Shown here: positions 62,574 to 64,000 of the stretch, piece after piece
How the letters are laid out: every line of letters begins with the position of its first letter
Numbering within the stretch: the first letter of the stretch is position 1
DNA from: Bog-473 sp963791995
GTDB lineage: Bacteria > Actinomycetota > Acidimicrobiia > Acidimicrobiales > RAAP-2
Assembly (NCBI GenBank): GCA_963791995.1
Contig: CAWBUQ010000020.1
Coordinates: 1-64,000, forward strand
Length of the DNA: 64,000 nucleotides
Reading direction: 5' to 3'
Translations under genes and position numbers: made by a program
Notes under the pieces: generated by a model
What the model was told of the DNA's origin: nothing
The model's database searches: none
Seen by the model: the letters and a program-made list of their open reading frames with translations, nothing else

Positions 62574-64000
62574 TCAGTCCCCTGCGATGCCGACCATCGG
62601 CGCGTTGAGGTGCCTGCCGCCCATCGATCCGAGGAAGGGCGCATCCCCGAAGGAGAAGATGCCACCGTCGGATCCTTGCAGCCAGTAACCGTTGCCGTCG
62701 TAGGTCGCGGACATGCCGACGACCGGCGCATTCAACCGCATCCCGACGACGGATCCGAAGTACGCCGCGTTGCCGAAGGTGGCGACATTGCCGTTCGCGC
62801 TGGACAGCCAGTACCCGCCCGAGCTGTGCGTCGCCGCCATCCCGGTGATGTAGTAGCCGCCCGGCGCGAACTCAGGCTGGCCCTCGTACTTCGCGTCGCC
62901 GAAGGTGAAGACCTGACCGTTCGAGTCCACCATCCAGTAGCCGCCGCCGAGGAAGGCCGGTGCGGCGGCCGTGACGGGGTACGCCAGGTTGTCGCCGCCG
63001 GCCGATCCGTAGAAGGGGGCGTCGCCGAAGGCGAAGATGCCCCCGTCGGACGCGACGAGCCAATAGCCGCCGCCGTCGAGGGTGGGGATCATCCCGACGA
63101 TGGGTTTGTTGAGCACGATGTTCCCGGTGGAGCCGTAGTACCCGGCGTCGCCGAAGGCGAACACGCCACCGTCGGACGCGACCAGCCAGTAGCCGCCGTG
63201 ATCGGGTGTGACGGACATGCCGACGATAGGTTTGTTGAGTCGCATAGCCCCGGTGGAGCCGTAGAAGGCAGCCGAACCGAACGTGAAGATGCCACCGTCA
63301 GACGCCACCTGCCAGTACCCGGGCGGCGGGGCCGGTGGCTGCGGACACGACGGGTTGGTGGCCGCGGCCTGGCCGGGGTTGTTGGGCGAGAGGGTCGGTG
63401 TCGGCAGGTTGCCGCCGTTCGACGTGAAGGAGAGATCGGCCAAGTACATGGGTCGGATGCCGCAGCTCAGATAGCCGATGGTGGTGCCCTGCCAGCCCGC
63501 GAAGGCCAGGACGGTCTGCCCGCCCGCCAGGGTATAGACGTCGGGTCCGCCCGGACCTGAGACGCCGGGACCCGAGGTGAGGAGCGGGCCGGCACCCGAT
63601 TCCTCCAGACACTGTGCCGCCGGGCCGCTGGAACACGAGGCCCAACCGACACCGTACGCCGTGGTGTCCACCTGACTGGCGGAGTAGAAGAGGTAGTAGT
63701 TGCCTGTCGACGTCTCGTACATGAACGGGCCTTCGACGATCCCGCTCTGCCACGCTGCGTCGTCTTGCAAGAGCATTGTCGGGTTGTAATTGAGGTTGGG
63801 CTGATAGTTCGCTGTGAGCGGTATCGACCAGATGTCTGTGGCCGTGTTCGGGATGTGGTTCCCGTCACTCTTCCAGATCAAGAAATGGTTCCCGCTGTTG
63901 TCCGTGAAGACGTCGGGATCGATGCTCCCCCCGAGGTTCTGGGTGCCGTCGACAACGGGGTATGACCATGCGTCGTTCTGGCATACGGCGGGTATTGTGC
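62574..64000 (-). CDS. GH43-like glycosidase with six C-terminal YWLVASDGG repeats, N-terminus outside window
   Basis: The frame is open to base 64000, so the start lies outside. The visible N-terminal part reads GSIDPDVFTDNSGNHFLIWK, then QSGIVEGPFMYETSTGNYYL and FYSASQVDTTAYGVGWASCS, a five-bladed GH43/62-type propeller. Candidate acids are the Asp of IDPDVF and the Glu of VEGPFM. After a Pro-rich linker come six repeats (GYWQVASDGGIFTFGSAAFY is the first; the last ends GRHLNAPMVGIAGD). It probably acts on extracellular polysaccharide such as arabinan or xylan. It shares the repeat module with the protein at 23886-26105. Confidence 0.82.
   Translation of the reverse strand, partial: TIPAVCQNDAWSYPVVDGTQNLGGSIDPDVFTDNSGNHFLIWKSDGNHIPNTATDIWSIPLTANYQPNLNYNPTMLLQDDAAWQSGIVEGPFMYETSTGNYYLFYSASQVDTTAYGVGWASCSSGPAAQCLEESGAGPLLTSGPGVSGPGGPDVYTLAGGQTVLAFAGWQGTTIGYLSCGIRPMYLADLSFTSNGGNLPTPTLSPNNPGQAAATNPSCPQPPAPPPGYWQVASDGGIFTFGSAAFYGSTGAMRLNKPIVGMSVTPDHGGYWLVASDGGVFAFGDAGYYGSTGNIVLNKPIVGMIPTLDGGGYWLVASDGGIFAFGDAPFYGSAGGDNLAYPVTAAAPAFLGGGYWMVDSNGQVFTFGDAKYEGQPEFAPGGYYITGMAATHSSGGYWLSSANGNVATFGNAAYFGSVVGMRLNAPVVGMSATYDGNGYWLQGSDGGIFSFGDAPFLGSMGGRHLNAPMVGIAGD
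62577..63320 (-). repeat. six YWLVASDGG-type repeats (coding)
   Basis: Six diverged copies, including GYWMVDSNGQVFTFGDAKY and GYWLSSANGNVATFGNAAY, follow the GH43-like domain. The last copy (GYWLQGSDGGIFSFGDAPFL) is nearest the consensus. Confidence 0.8.

Overview
The window is a GC-rich actinobacterial chromosome segment. Many starts are GTG, genes are packed with 1-4 bp start/stop overlaps, and there are many acyl-CoA dehydrogenases, FadD ligases, P450s and luciferase-like (LLM) oxidoreductases. Two secreted proteins end in YWLVASDGGIF-type repeats, which I associate with Acidimicrobiia. I therefore infer an uncultured-type acidimicrobial or related actinobacterium. No rRNA, tRNA, IS element, prophage or CRISPR array was recognised.

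Layout. 0-2.6 kb: FHA-LuxR regulator, membrane Ser/Thr kinase and a broken second kinase, all on the minus strand. 2.8-4.1 kb: UbiB-type kinase. 4.2-18.1 kb: lipid/steroid catabolism block. It holds an LLM enzyme, a P450 joined in frame to a second LLM domain, an SRPBCC-ArsR-SRPBCC unit, and then a run fadE-chsH2-fadE-chsH1-ltp2. That run has nearly the gene content and order of the mycobacterial igr operon (cholesterol side-chain removal). A FadD ligase and another LLM gene follow. 18-24 kb: small kinases, an APH-like protein with HGE in place of HGD, small membrane proteins and a desaturase. 24-26 kb: secreted propeller plus six-repeat protein. 26-35 kb: FadD19-like ligase, SRPBCC, a penicillin-binding-like protein lacking all active-site motifs, a beta-hydroxyacid dehydrogenase, PaiB-like protein, second FadD and FadE, and a G1-family peptidase. 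36-43 kb: archaeal-type riboflavin synthase divergent from bioA-bioF-bioD, a DUF222-HNH protein, then bsaP-bioB on the other strand. 43-50 kb: FadE, lipoprotein, VOC, TetR/MFS pair, second P450 and a cupin. 50.6-57 kb: amidase, then an orphan adenine methylase-PPK2-LLM overlapping string, and a methyltransferase-membrane protein pair. 57-64 kb: AIM24 protein, LppX-like secreted protein, an overlapping VOC-CMD-unknown operon, a Y-x4-D secreted protein, and a GH43-like protein with six repeats that runs off the right edge.

How the genes work together. P450 oxidation, FadD activation, FadE dehydrogenation, the ChsH1/ChsH2 hydratase and the Ltp2 aldolase form a plausible route for shortening a sterol-type side chain. 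Four sites resembling the KstR operator TnnAACnnGTTnnA sit upstream of the P450-LLM gene, the igr-like operon, the FadD17-like/LLM divergent pair and the FadD19-like gene, which suggests one regulon.

Caveat. About ten loci carry single-base frameshifts although their protein motifs stay intact across the break. Several are explained by one extra base. I treat most of these as likely consensus-sequence errors, not gene decay.
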